A program made the translations under genes and the position numbers. 64,000 bases of DNA, from positions 1 to 64,000 of the forward strand of contig CAKQQT010000014.1 in assembly GCA_934271235.1 (NCBI GenBank), read 5' to 3'. How positions within the stretch are numbered: position 1 is the stretch's first letter; each line of letters starts with the position of its first letter. A model generated the notes under the pieces. It ran no database searches. It saw only the letters and a program-made list of their open reading frames with translations, and was not told the origin of the DNA. This document shows, piece by piece, positions 34,538-43,071 of this stretch. The DNA is from an uncultured Clostridia bacterium (GTDB lineage: Bacteria > Bacillota > Clostridia > Peptostreptococcales > Anaerovoracaceae).

Positions 34538-35798
34538 TGTTTTGTACCTCGATTCCTAAAGCTTGTAATTTATCAAAAAAATCCGGAAAGCTCTTTGCTA
34601 CCGCTTCTGCTCCGTCGATCTCACCGCCGGTCAGGGTCAGCAGCACGGCCTCCGACATCACGATCCGGTGGTCGTTATGTCCGCGGAGCGTCTCGGTCGG
34701 TGCCGTCAGCCCGCCTGCGGGCGGTGCAACGCGGATCTCGTTTTCCTGCACGGTTACAGAAACGCCGAATTTGCGCAGTTCCTCCGCCATGGCCTCTCCG
34801 CGGTCGCTTTCCTTGATCTTGAGCCGTTTTGTTCCGACGAACCGTCCGCCGTGTTTGGCTGCCGCCGCCGCGAAAAGGATCGGTCCCAGATCCGGACAGT
34901 CAGAAAGATCGATGCACGGTTCCGGCCTTTCGAGCTGTGCGAGCAGCGTCGGATAGACGCAGTCGGCCTGCAGGCTGTTTTCCTGCTCCGGCAGGTTCTC
35001 AATGATGATCCGGTTCTCCGATCTGAACGCAGCCAGCGCCGCAAAGAAAGCCGCATTGGAAAAATCGCCCTCTACCTGCGCGCTGCGTGCCTGATAGTTC
35101 TGCCCTCCCGGGATCCGCAGCGTCTGCGCGTCCTGCCATACCGCGGTCACGCCGAATTTCTGCAGTGCCGCCAGTGTCATATCGATATAGGGGCGGCTTT
35201 CGATCGGCGGTAAGATCGATAAAACACTGTCACCCTCACACTTCGGCAAGGCTAACAGAAGTCCGCTGATGAACTGACTGGAAATGTTCCCGGGAATCTG
35301 AAAGGTTCCGGCTGTCAGCGGTCCCTGCACCGTCAGCGTCTGCGCGTCCTGCTCAAAAAACAGTCCGCGTTCTCGGCAGATCTGCTCGTAAACGCCCATC
35401 GGCCGTTCCAGCAGCCGCGGTGCGCCGACCAGCTTCATACGCCGTCCGGTCTGCAGGCAGAGCGGAACGAAGAAACGCAGTGTGCTCCCGCTCTCCCGGC
35501 ACCGCAGGACCGGCTCCTCCGCCTGCACGCCTGCAGCCCCCGCATGGTCCTGCACAGCCGCTCCCACTGTGCCGCCGCCCCCTTGGATCGTTACGATTTC
35601 TCCATCTTTACGCCACTTCGCGCCGAGCGCGGTCAGGCAGTCCAGCGTTGCCTGCATGTCCTGTGAATCCGAAATCCCTTTTAGGACAGAGGTGCCGTCT
35701 GCCAATCCCGCGCAGATCAGCATGCGATGCGCCATGCTCTTGGACGGCGGCGCGGAAACCCTGCCGTGTGCCGTTCCCCTGCTGATCTTTATTTTCAT
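34527..35798 (-). CDS. aroA: 3-phosphoshikimate 1-carboxyvinyltransferase (EPSP synthase)
   Basis: A 423-residue EPSP synthase, transferring enolpyruvate from PEP to shikimate 3-phosphate. Visible signatures are APPSKSMAHRMLICAGL, CRESGSTLRFFVPL, PGNISSQFISGLLLALP, KESDRGEAMAEELRKFG and LRGHNDHRIVMSEAVL. The N-terminal loop has Gly-to-Ala changes relative to the usual LPGSKS, reading PPSKS. It overlaps aroQ upstream by four bases and tyrA downstream by 11. Confidence 0.94.
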   Translation of the reverse strand: MKIKISRGTAHGRVSAPPSKSMAHRMLICAGLADGTSVLKGISDSQDMQATLDCLTALGAKWRKDGEIVTIQGGGGTVGAAVQDHAGAAGVQAEEPVLRCRESGSTLRFFVPLCLQTGRRMKLVGAPRLLERPMGVYEQICRERGLFFEQDAQTLTVQGPLTAGTFQIPGNISSQFISGLLLALPKCEGDSVLSILPPIESRPYIDMTLAALQKFGVTAVWQDAQTLRIPGGQNYQARSAQVEGDFSNAAFFAALAAFRSENRIIIENLPEQENSLQADCVYPTLLAQLERPEPCIDLSDCPDLGPILFAAAAAKHGGRFVGTKRLKIKESDRGEAMAEELRKFGVSVTVQENEIRVAPPAGGLTAPTETLRGHNDHRIVMSEAVLLTLTGGEIDGAEAVAKSFPDFFDKLQALGIEVQNIEN

Positions 35799-36235
35799 GC
35801 GCGGCCTCCGTTCTGCGCCAGATAGTCGATGGCTTCCAGATAACCGTCGGTTCCATGACCCATGACGGTGAAGCAGCAGGCCTGACGGATATAGCTGACC
35901 TGACGGAAGTCTTCCCGCTCTTTCACATTGGAGATATGCACCTCTGCGGTCGGGATCTGCACGGCTTTGACTGCGTCGAGCAGGGCAATGCTGGTATGCG
36001 TATAAGCGCCCGGGTTGATCACGATGCCGTCCATGCCCTCAAAATAGGCTTCCTGAATGCGATCGACCAACGCGCCCTCGTGATTGGACTGGTAACAGGT
36101 CACTTCAATGCCTTTTTCCCGGCAATGTGCTCGGATCTTTTCCAGCAGCTGTTCGTAGTTTTCGGTTCCGTAATGCGTGGGTTCGCGCAGCCCCAGAAGA
36201 TTGAGGTTCGGTCCGTTGATGACTAACAGTTTCAT
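35795..36235 (-). CDS. aroQ: 3-dehydroquinate dehydratase, type II
   Basis: A 146-residue type II dehydroquinase: LLVINGPNLNLLGLREPTHYG with the catalytic Arg and Tyr, QSNHEGALVDRIQEA, INPGAYTHTSIALLDA and the EVHISN loop with the catalytic His. It dehydrates 3-dehydroquinate to 3-dehydroshikimate. Normal family length. Four-base overlaps on both sides (aroC, aroA). Confidence 0.95.
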   Translation of the reverse strand: MKLLVINGPNLNLLGLREPTHYGTENYEQLLEKIRAHCREKGIEVTCYQSNHEGALVDRIQEAYFEGMDGIVINPGAYTHTSIALLDAVKAVQIPTAEVHISNVKEREDFRQVSYIRQACCFTVMGHGTDGYLEAIDYLAQNGGRA

Positions 36236-37365
36236 AGGCTCTCTCCTGTTCCCGCGCTGCCCGCAGTGCCTGTCCGCAGATAGTCTGTGCCGAAACGCGC
36301 TGTCAGAAGATCTGCCAGCACGACGGCGGTCACCGCGTCCACGACCGGTCTTGCCCGGTGGAAGATCGCCGGATCATGGCGGCCCTGCAGTTCGAATGTT
36401 GTATTTTCCATACGCAGGAGATCGATGGTCTCCTGTTTTTTGAAGATGGAAGCGGTCGGCTTCACGACCGTTTCAAAGAGGATCGGCATCCCGTTGGAAA
36501 TACCGCCTTGAATACCGCCGCTGAAATTCGTTCTGGTCTTGATCCCCTCCACGTCCTTGTAGAACGCGTCATTGGCCTGCGAACCGCGCAGATCCGCCAG
36601 CGCGAATCCGCCGCCGAACTGGATGCCCTTGACTGCCGGGATGGAAAAGACCGCGTGCGCGAGCATGCCCTCCAGGGTGTCAAACCAAGGTTCCCCGACT
36701 CCTGCCGGAACTCCGGTCACCGCGGTTTCCAGGATCCCGCCGATGCTGTCGCCGTCCGCGGCAGCCTTGAGGATCTCGCCGCGGATCAGTGCGCCTGCCT
36801 CCGCGTCCAGAACCGGAAATTCCGCCGTGTCCAGATAGGCGAATTCTTTCGTATAGTCCGAAAAACGTCGGTCATCCACGCCTGCCGCGTGCAGGATATG
36901 GGTTCCGATCCGGATGCCGCGCGCTTCCAGAGCCTGTGTCAGGATCGCGCCGGCCGCTACCAGCGGCGCGGTGATGCGGCCCGAAAAATGTCCGCCTCCG
37001 CGGTAGTCTTCAAAGCCCTCGTACTTGCAGAAGCCCGTATAGTCCGCGTGGGACGGGCGCGCCGGACGGTTCTTGCGCCCGTCCCCGTAGTCCGCGCTGT
37101 GCGCCTTTTCGTTGCGGATCAAAAGGCAGAGCGGCGTACCGGTCGTACGGCCCGCAAAGACGCCGCTGACAAATTCCACACGATCTTCCTCCTGGCGCGC
37201 CGTGGAGATCTTGCCCTGCGCGCGCCGCTGCCGCAATTTATTGCCGATATATTTTTCATCGATCACCAGTCCCGGCGGCAGGCCGTCCAGCACCGCGCCG
37301 ATGCCCGGACCGTGGCTCTCACCGAATAAGGTGATGCTGATGGTATTGCCAAAGGTATTTTTCAT
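36232..37365 (-). CDS. aroC: Chorismate synthase
   Basis: A 377-residue FMN-dependent enzyme that makes chorismate from EPSP. Signatures are FGESHGPGIGAVLDGLPPG, RRAQGKISTARQEEDRVEFVSGVF, HADYTGFCKYEGFEDYRGGGHFSGRITAPLVAAGAI and the C-terminal GRHDPAIFHRARPVVDAVTAVVLAD. Length is standard. Its stop overlaps aroQ and its start overlaps aroB, in the tightly packed operon. Confidence 0.95.
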   Translation of the reverse strand: MKNTFGNTISITLFGESHGPGIGAVLDGLPPGLVIDEKYIGNKLRQRRAQGKISTARQEEDRVEFVSGVFAGRTTGTPLCLLIRNEKAHSADYGDGRKNRPARPSHADYTGFCKYEGFEDYRGGGHFSGRITAPLVAAGAILTQALEARGIRIGTHILHAAGVDDRRFSDYTKEFAYLDTAEFPVLDAEAGALIRGEILKAAADGDSIGGILETAVTGVPAGVGEPWFDTLEGMLAHAVFSIPAVKGIQFGGGFALADLRGSQANDAFYKDVEGIKTRTNFSGGIQGGISNGMPILFETVVKPTASIFKKQETIDLLRMENTTFELQGRHDPAIFHRARPVVDAVTAVVLADLLTARFGTDYLRTGTAGSAGTGESL

Positions 37366-38387
37366 CCGAAAACCTCCTCATAATCCTGTTTTAATCTCGC
37401 CTCATCCGCAGGCTCCGTACAGAATTCCCCGATGCGGCGGACGCGGATCGTGGTCACAGCGCCGCCGTCCGCCTTTTTGTCGTGCATGGCCGCTCTTGCA
37501 ACCGCGTCGGCGGCCTCCTCACAGGCCGTCGGCAGACCCTCCCGCAGCAGAACCTGCCGCAGCCGCTGCCGCACGTCCGGTTCCGCCATCGGCAGCATGC
37601 CCAGCGCCACGCACTCCCCATGCAGCAGACTGCCGGAAACACTCTCAATGCCGTGTCCGAGCGTATGGCCGAAATTCAGCGCCTTGCGCAGTCCCTGCTC
37701 TTTTTCGTCCGCCTCCACCACGCGCACTTTGATGCGCAGTGCCGCGGCGATGATCTCCTCGATCTGCGCTCCGGCTCCGCGGATACCGTCCTGCTCGATC
37801 CGCCGGAAAAAATCCGCATCAAAGGCCGCCGCCATCTTGATGATCTCTGCCGCGCCGCAGGCAAACTGCCGCGCGTCCAGCGTCTCCAGCACATCCGGGT
37901 CGATCAGTACGGCGCGCGGCTGATGGAACGCGCCGACGATATTCTTGATGCCCCCAAGATCGACCGCCGTCTTGCCGCCGACCGAAGAATCCACCTGTGA
38001 AAGCAAGGTGGTCGGAATGTTGTAAAAATCAATGCCCCGCATATAGCAGGCCGCCGCGAATCCGGCCAGATCGCCGACAACCCCGCCGCCGACTGCCGTC
38101 ACGCAGTCCTTGCGGGTAAAGCCGTGTTCCAGCATCACACGGCAGAGCATTTCGAAATTGGCGAGCGTCTTGCTTGCCTCGCCCTGCGGCAGCGTGACCG
38201 GGATCCCGACGCCGCCCGCCGCCTTGCAGGCGTTCTGCACCTGCTGCGCATACTGCGCGGGCACGCCGTCATCGGTCACGATCAGTGCCCGGCGCGCAAG
38301 GTCCAACTGTTTGTCCGCCTCCGCCAGTACGCCGCGCTCGATCCGGATCGGATAGCTGTCACGCCCCAGTTCCACGTCAAATCTCAT
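37362..38387 (-). CDS. aroB: 3-dehydroquinate synthase
   Basis: A 341-residue NAD- and metal-dependent enzyme turning DAHP into 3-dehydroquinate. Signatures are GGGVVGDLAGFAAACYMRGIDFYNIPTTLLSQVDSSVGGKTAVDLG, then LNFGHTLGHGIES with metal-binding histidines and HGECVALGM. Length matches the family. Overlaps aroC and pheA by four bases each. Confidence 0.95.
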   Translation of the reverse strand: MRFDVELGRDSYPIRIERGVLAEADKQLDLARRALIVTDDGVPAQYAQQVQNACKAAGGVGIPVTLPQGEASKTLANFEMLCRVMLEHGFTRKDCVTAVGGGVVGDLAGFAAACYMRGIDFYNIPTTLLSQVDSSVGGKTAVDLGGIKNIVGAFHQPRAVLIDPDVLETLDARQFACGAAEIIKMAAAFDADFFRRIEQDGIRGAGAQIEEIIAAALRIKVRVVEADEKEQGLRKALNFGHTLGHGIESVSGSLLHGECVALGMLPMAEPDVRQRLRQVLLREGLPTACEEAADAVARAAMHDKKADGGAVTTIRVRRIGEFCTEPADEARLKQDYEEVFG

Positions 38388-39490
38388 CCTCGTACCTCCT
38401 GCGCGCTCAGCGCATTGTACGCGCCGACGATCTTGATCTTATCGCAGCAGTTTTTCATTTCTTCCACGCAGGCTTGTCCGTTCGGACTGTAAATGTCTCC
38501 CGCGGCCTCCACATAGAAGTAATACTGCCATAAAAGATCTTTCATCGGACGCGAACGCAGCGTCCGCATATTGAAGCCGTGCCGCCCGATGATGTTCAAA
38601 GCCTCTGCCAGCGCTCCGGCCTCGTTGCGTGCCGTGAACACCAGAGAAAAGAATGTATTTCCGTTGTTGCCGGAGGTCCGGCTGTCCGCTGCCGAAAAGA
38701 CAGCGAAACGCGTTGTGTTGGAGCGGTCGTCATTGATGCCTGCCGCCAGCACCGACAATCCGGCCATCTTCGCCGACTCCGCGCTGGCGATCGCCGCGAT
38801 GCTCTTATCATTCTGCTCGCGGACATAAGCCGCTGCCAGCGCTGTATTGGAATATTCCACTTCCGCGAGTCCGTGCTCCCGGATAAACTTCGCGCATTGC
38901 GATAAAGCCTGCGGATGGCTGACGACCGCCTTGATCTCCTCCAGCGTCGCTCCCGGTACCGTCAAAAGGTCGTGCGTCACAGCCAGATCGTACATGCCGT
39001 TGATATGCAGCGGTCCCGTAAACATCAGATCGTTGACCTGATCCACGTCGCCCGCGAAGCTGTTTTCGACCGGCAGCACCGCGCAGTCGCATTCCCCGCG
39101 GACCACTGCCTCATATGCTTTCGGGAAACCGCTGTAAGCGATCTTCTGCCCCATCGGAAAGATCCGGCTCGCCGCGATATGCGCGAACGCGCCCTCGGTA
39201 CCGCAGTACGCCACCCGAAGCCCCTCTAAGAGCCGCGCTTGATAACGCCGTGACACGGCCATGATGTCCTGCAGGAACTGCCCGTAATAAGGCTTCAGTT
39301 CCGGATCCGTGACCCGCGCCTCTCCCTTGGCGATGACCTCCGTCTCACGCTTGGGATCGTAGATCGGCAGTCCGTTTTCCCGTTTATATTCCGCAACCTT
39401 GGCGACCTGCTGCATCCGTGCTTCAAACAGTCCCGCCATCCGGTTATCGATCTCTGTGATCTTTTCTCGTATTTTTTTCAAATCTTCCAT
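38384..39490 (-). CDS. pheA: Chorismate mutase / prephenate dehydratase (P-protein)
   Basis: A 368-residue bifunctional protein. Residues 1-90 are an AroQ-type chorismate mutase (KIREKITEIDNRMAGLFEARMQQVAKVAEYK). The prephenate dehydratase domain follows (VAYCGTEGAFAHIAASRIF; NSFAGDVDQVNDL; NTTRFAVFS). A C-terminal ACT domain (ARNEAGALAEALNIIGRHGFNMRTLRSRP) gives phenylalanine feedback control. Together with tyrA it splits chorismate between phenylalanine and tyrosine. GGGAG precedes the start. Confidence 0.95.
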   Translation of the reverse strand: MEDLKKIREKITEIDNRMAGLFEARMQQVAKVAEYKRENGLPIYDPKRETEVIAKGEARVTDPELKPYYGQFLQDIMAVSRRYQARLLEGLRVAYCGTEGAFAHIAASRIFPMGQKIAYSGFPKAYEAVVRGECDCAVLPVENSFAGDVDQVNDLMFTGPLHINGMYDLAVTHDLLTVPGATLEEIKAVVSHPQALSQCAKFIREHGLAEVEYSNTALAAAYVREQNDKSIAAIASAESAKMAGLSVLAAGINDDRSNTTRFAVFSAADSRTSGNNGNTFFSLVFTARNEAGALAEALNIIGRHGFNMRTLRSRPMKDLLWQYYFYVEAAGDIYSPNGQACVEEMKNCCDKIKIVGAYNALSAQEVRG

Positions 39491-39603
39491 TTTAAGTCTC
39501 CCACTGCCGCGAACTGCGCCGGATATCGGGTGCGTTCCCGCCTAGCGGGCTCGCGCGCCTTGCGCGCTCTCCCTGACCGCACACAATCCGCATCTGTTTT
39601 TCT

Positions 39604-40806
39604 TTATTGCTGTTCCGGCAGGATCCCGTAATCCGCGGCCAGCGCGCGGAATGCCGGGAGTGAACGCAAAACTTCTTCCGTACTGATGCAGTAGGAAAGC
39701 CGTACATAGCCCGGCATGCCGAAGCTGTCCGATGGCGTCAGCAAAAGTTCGTATTTTTTGGCAGCCTCCGAAAACGCGTTTCCATCTCCGCCCGGCGCCG
39801 CGAGGAACAGATAAAACGCTCCTTCCGGCGGGATGAACGAATAACCGAATGCTTGCAGATTGCTGAGCAGCAGGCTGCGATTCTCCCTGTAAACATCAAA
39901 ATTCGCGCAAACGCCCTGATTTTCCGCTACCACACGCTGCAAAAGACTCGGCGCGCAGACATAGCCGAGACTGCGGCCCGCGCCGCAGATTGCCGCGAAC
40001 AAATCCTTGCGGCTGTCGGCCCGCGGAGAAACGAGAATATAACCAATCCGTTCTCCGGGCAGTGACAGCGATTTGCTGTAGGAATAGCAGATGATCGTAT
40101 TTTCGTAATACTCTGCCGGAAATGCCGTCTTGTGTCCGTCGTAAACGATCTCTCGGTAAGGCTCGTCCGAGATCAGGTAAATTTCTTTCTGATAAAGCTT
40201 TTCTTTCTTTCGGAGAAAATCTCCCAGTGCCGTCAGCGTCGTTTCACTGAGGATCGCGCCCGTCGGATTGTTCGGCGAGTTTATGATCACAGCCGCTGTT
40301 TTTTCCGAGAAGGCCGCTTCCAGCGCGTCGAGATCGATCTGAAAGCCTCCGGTCTCCACCGGAACCTCACATATGGCCGCGCCCGCATTTTCAATAAATA
40401 CCTTATATTCCGGAAAATACGGCGTAAAGACGATAACCTCCTCGCCCGCCGCGCACACTGCACGGAGTGTTATAGTCAGCGACGCCGCGGCCCCTGCTGT
40501 CATGTAAACATCGCCGGCCTCAGCTGCCAAGCCGTACGCGCGGTCCATATAGTCTGCCACCGCGGTTCTCGCTTCGATGCTGCCCGCGGAAGCTGTGTAC
40601 GCATGCAGCGCCGACGGAGCTTCCGTTTCAAGCAGGCGGATCATGCAGTCCGTGATCGCCTGCGGGCACGGTACATTTGGGTTTCCGAGGCTGTAGTCGG
40701 ATACGTTTTCCGCTCCGATCTCCTGTTTTCGCTTTGCGCCGTAAGCCGCCAGCGCTCGGATCGCGGAGCTGCTCTTTCCCAATGCGGTCATATTTTGATT
40801 GATCAT
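39604..40806 (-). CDS. Class I/II PLP aminotransferase (likely aromatic/aspartate type)
   Basis: A 400-residue fold-type I aminotransferase. Seen motifs: DYSLGNPNVPCP, MTAGAAASLTITLRAV, INSPNNPTGA, SDEPYREIVYDG and the PLP-lysine block YSYSKSLSLPGERIGYI, with PGYVRLSYCIS late. As first gene of the phe/tyr operon it probably transaminates phenylpyruvate and 4-hydroxyphenylpyruvate, the final step. The family alone also permits aspartate or alanine as substrate. AAAGGTG is ahead of the start; the downstream gap to pheA is 113 bases. Confidence 0.88.
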   Translation of the reverse strand: MINQNMTALGKSSSAIRALAAYGAKRKQEIGAENVSDYSLGNPNVPCPQAITDCMIRLLETEAPSALHAYTASAGSIEARTAVADYMDRAYGLAAEAGDVYMTAGAAASLTITLRAVCAAGEEVIVFTPYFPEYKVFIENAGAAICEVPVETGGFQIDLDALEAAFSEKTAAVIINSPNNPTGAILSETTLTALGDFLRKKEKLYQKEIYLISDEPYREIVYDGHKTAFPAEYYENTIICYSYSKSLSLPGERIGYILVSPRADSRKDLFAAICGAGRSLGYVCAPSLLQRVVAENQGVCANFDVYRENRSLLLSNLQAFGYSFIPPEGAFYLFLAAPGGDGNAFSEAAKKYELLLTPSDSFGMPGYVRLSYCISTEEVLRSLPAFRALAADYGILPEQQ

Positions 40807-40876
40807 AATTCATCACCTTTCTCTTGTGCTGTTTCATGTTCTGCTGCGCATCTTTTTATGCACCCTGCAAAGCAAA

Positions 40877-40926
40877 ATACCTCCGGGCAGTCTGCGCCTT
40901 TGCTTCGTACAGACTCCCGAAGGTAT
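40877..40926 (-). terminator. Long hairpin between fbp and the aromatic operon
   Basis: On the minus strand ATACCTTCGGGAGTCTG pairs with CAGACTGCCCGGAGGTAT (17 pairs, one G-U, one bulge) across a 15-base loop, then TTTTG. It follows the fbp stop by about 30 bases and precedes the aminotransferase start by about 70. It may be the fbp terminator or an attenuator for the operon. No T-box consensus was found. Confidence 0.65.
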
Positions 40927-40954
40927 CGCGATACACGCATCCGCGCGGGATACG

Positions 40955-42904
40955 TTAATACACTTCTTTTATCAGACCTTCCTTAAATGCCTCCACTAAG
41001 TCTGTCAAATCGTCTACTTTTTCGGCCAGGACCGCACCCTGATCGGTATCCATGATCAGCAGGCGCTCCGGCATGACTTCCACTGTTTTTTGAACAGGTG
41101 AATGGAAAACCTGTGTGCCGTCCGGCTGCAGCGGACTGTATGGTTTGTGTTCCGCCAGTGCCATGAAGCGGGAATTGAAGATAAAGGTATAGCCCGCGAT
41201 GCCGGTCTGTTTCTGATAGGCCTTGGAGATCCCGCCGTCGATGACATAGAGGATGCCGCCGCCCTTGATCGGGGACTCGCCGTCCTTGATCTTGACCGGA
41301 ACATGTCCGTTGAGGATCTTGCCGGTACGCGGATCCAAGCCGAATTCCCGAAGGATCTTTTCGCAGTAAGCCCGTTCTTTGATCAGTTTATAGTACGGAC
41401 GTGTCGGTTCCTTGTGCGAAGCTTTGTCCGCGATGAACAGCCGCTCGAACGTGGTCATCTTTTCCTTGCCGAACAGCGGGGAATTGCCGCCCAGCCACAG
41501 ATACCACATGATGTCGCCGGATCGTCCGATCTCTTCGGATTTTTTCGGGGCGAAGTAGGCCTTGCGTACCTGATCGTCCAGATAATCCATCAGCGCCTTG
41601 CCCTTATGCCTGACGCCGTTGAGTTCCACCTCTTCAAACTCGCCGTTTTCGTCGGTCGGGATGCAGCCGTGATACAGCAGGTTCCCGTTGACCTTGGTGT
41701 ACAGCGCGCCGTGGCTGAAGAGGAAGCGGATGTGGCGCTGCAGTTTTTCGGAATTCAGGAAAGAAGCCTCCAGTGCGTTGAGCAGTTCGCCCTCTTCCTC
41801 GGTCAGATCGTACGGATGGGCCGGATCCAGCGTCGGGAAATTCTTGTCCCGGAGCGGCCATACCGTACCCTCCACTTCGACCGTGCCGTTCGCAAGATCG
41901 ATCTTATCCAGCAGCAGCCGTTTTTCCAGCCGGTACTCCGGATGCGCCATGATGCGCTGTCCCTCTACCTTGAACTGACAGATCGCGATCGCCTTGTGCA
42001 TTTTTGCCGTCAGGTCCTCATCGACTGGGTCGTATTTGTTTTTATCCAGAATATGCGGTTTAAAGAATTCACACGGGTCATCCCCGTAGACTTTTTCCGC
42101 AAACGTTGCCAGCGGCCGCAGGTTGATGCCGTAGCCGACCTCCAGCATATCGAAATTGTTGTAGCTGATGTTCATGCGCAGCAGATTGGTGATGCAGGCC
42201 CAGTTTCCGGTCGCCGCACCCATCCATACGATGTCGTGATTGCCCCACTGAAAATCCACATCGTGAAAGTTCAGCAGAAAGTCCATGATCTCATCCGGAT
42301 GCGCGCCGCGGTCAAAGATATCGCCGATGATGTGCAGTTTGTCGACTGCCAGCCGGCTGATGGTCTCTGTCAGCTGAATGATGTATTTTTCGGCGATCCC
42401 GCATTCAACGATGGAGTTGATGATCTGGCTGTAATAATGCGCCTTGTTTTCTTCATCATCTGCGTGCAGCAGCTCGTCGATACTGTAGTCCATGTACTTC
42501 GGAAGCCGGGAACGGACTCTGGAACGCGTGTATTTGGTCGATACGGACTTGCATATCGTAATTAAACGATAAAGTGCTGTCGCACACCAGTCCTCATAGT
42601 TCGGTTCGGTCTTTTTTCTTCTTGCCAGCTCTGCCTCCGCGTTGTAGATCAGCGCGGCCAGATCGTCGCGGTCTTTTTCGGAAAGCACGCTCCCGTAGTG
42701 TTCGTCGATCTTCGCTTTGATGGTGCCGGATGCGCTCTTGAGCATATGGATAAAGGCTTCGTGCTCTCCGTGCAGATCACTGAGGAAATATTCGGTGCCT
42801 TTCGGCAGTGCGAGGATCGCCTTCAGGTTGATGATCTCCGCGGAGGCCGCCATAATGTTCGGATAGTCTTTTGCAAGTCTGTTGAGGTATTTTAAATCTG
42901 CCAT
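40955..42904 (-). CDS. fbp: Fructose-1,6-bisphosphatase, class III
   Basis: A 649-residue Firmicutes-type FBPase of the metallophosphatase fold: TEYFLSDLHGEHEAFIHML, HIIGDIFDRGAHPDEIMD and FQWGNHDIVWMGAATGNW are the GDxHG/GDxxDRG/GNHD metal motifs. GKILNGHVPVKIKDGESPIKGGG and GIAGYTFIFNSR lie near the end. It catalyses the gluconeogenic step fructose 1,6-bisphosphate to fructose 6-phosphate. Its own promoter is upstream (42949-42978); GGGAG precedes the start. Confidence 0.96.
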   Translation of the reverse strand: MADLKYLNRLAKDYPNIMAASAEIINLKAILALPKGTEYFLSDLHGEHEAFIHMLKSASGTIKAKIDEHYGSVLSEKDRDDLAALIYNAEAELARRKKTEPNYEDWCATALYRLITICKSVSTKYTRSRVRSRLPKYMDYSIDELLHADDEENKAHYYSQIINSIVECGIAEKYIIQLTETISRLAVDKLHIIGDIFDRGAHPDEIMDFLLNFHDVDFQWGNHDIVWMGAATGNWACITNLLRMNISYNNFDMLEVGYGINLRPLATFAEKVYGDDPCEFFKPHILDKNKYDPVDEDLTAKMHKAIAICQFKVEGQRIMAHPEYRLEKRLLLDKIDLANGTVEVEGTVWPLRDKNFPTLDPAHPYDLTEEEGELLNALEASFLNSEKLQRHIRFLFSHGALYTKVNGNLLYHGCIPTDENGEFEEVELNGVRHKGKALMDYLDDQVRKAYFAPKKSEEIGRSGDIMWYLWLGGNSPLFGKEKMTTFERLFIADKASHKEPTRPYYKLIKERAYCEKILREFGLDPRTGKILNGHVPVKIKDGESPIKGGGILYVIDGGISKAYQKQTGIAGYTFIFNSRFMALAEHKPYSPLQPDGTQVFHSPVQKTVEVMPERLLIMDTDQGAVLAEKVDDLTDLVEAFKEGLIKEVY

Positions 42905-42948
42905 TCTTCTCCCTTTCTCGATGCAGGTTCTGGTTCTTTCTTCGTTCT

Positions 42949-42978
42949 ATTATATTATATTTCACCCGCCAAAATCAA
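42949..42978 (-). promoter_or_regulatory. Putative fbp promoter
   Basis: On the minus strand TTGATT (42973-42978), an 18-base spacer and TATAAT (42949-42954) lie about 45 bases ahead of fbp. The -10 is perfect; the -35 matches four of six. Confidence 0.55.
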
Positions 42979-43071
42979 GCAGTTTCCTTGCAGAAAAAGG
43001 CTCCGGACACGCGAAATCTGCCGAAATCTCGAAACTTCACACAATGCACACATTTTCCGGTTCCGTGCCGT

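Noticed and set aside
32477..34816. 779-codon open frame on the plus strand opposite the aromatic genes
   Set aside because: It lies antisense to three well-identified genes (DAHP synthase, tyrA, aroA), has no ribosome-binding site and no recognisable domain; GC-rich codon bias creates such frames.
40807..40954. T-box riboswitch ahead of the aromatic operon
   Set aside because: A stable hairpin is present, but the conserved T-box sequence (AGGGTGGNACCGCG) is not.
41102..42565. 487-codon plus-strand frame opposite fbp
   Set aside because: Antisense shadow of the class III fructose bisphosphatase; no start signals.
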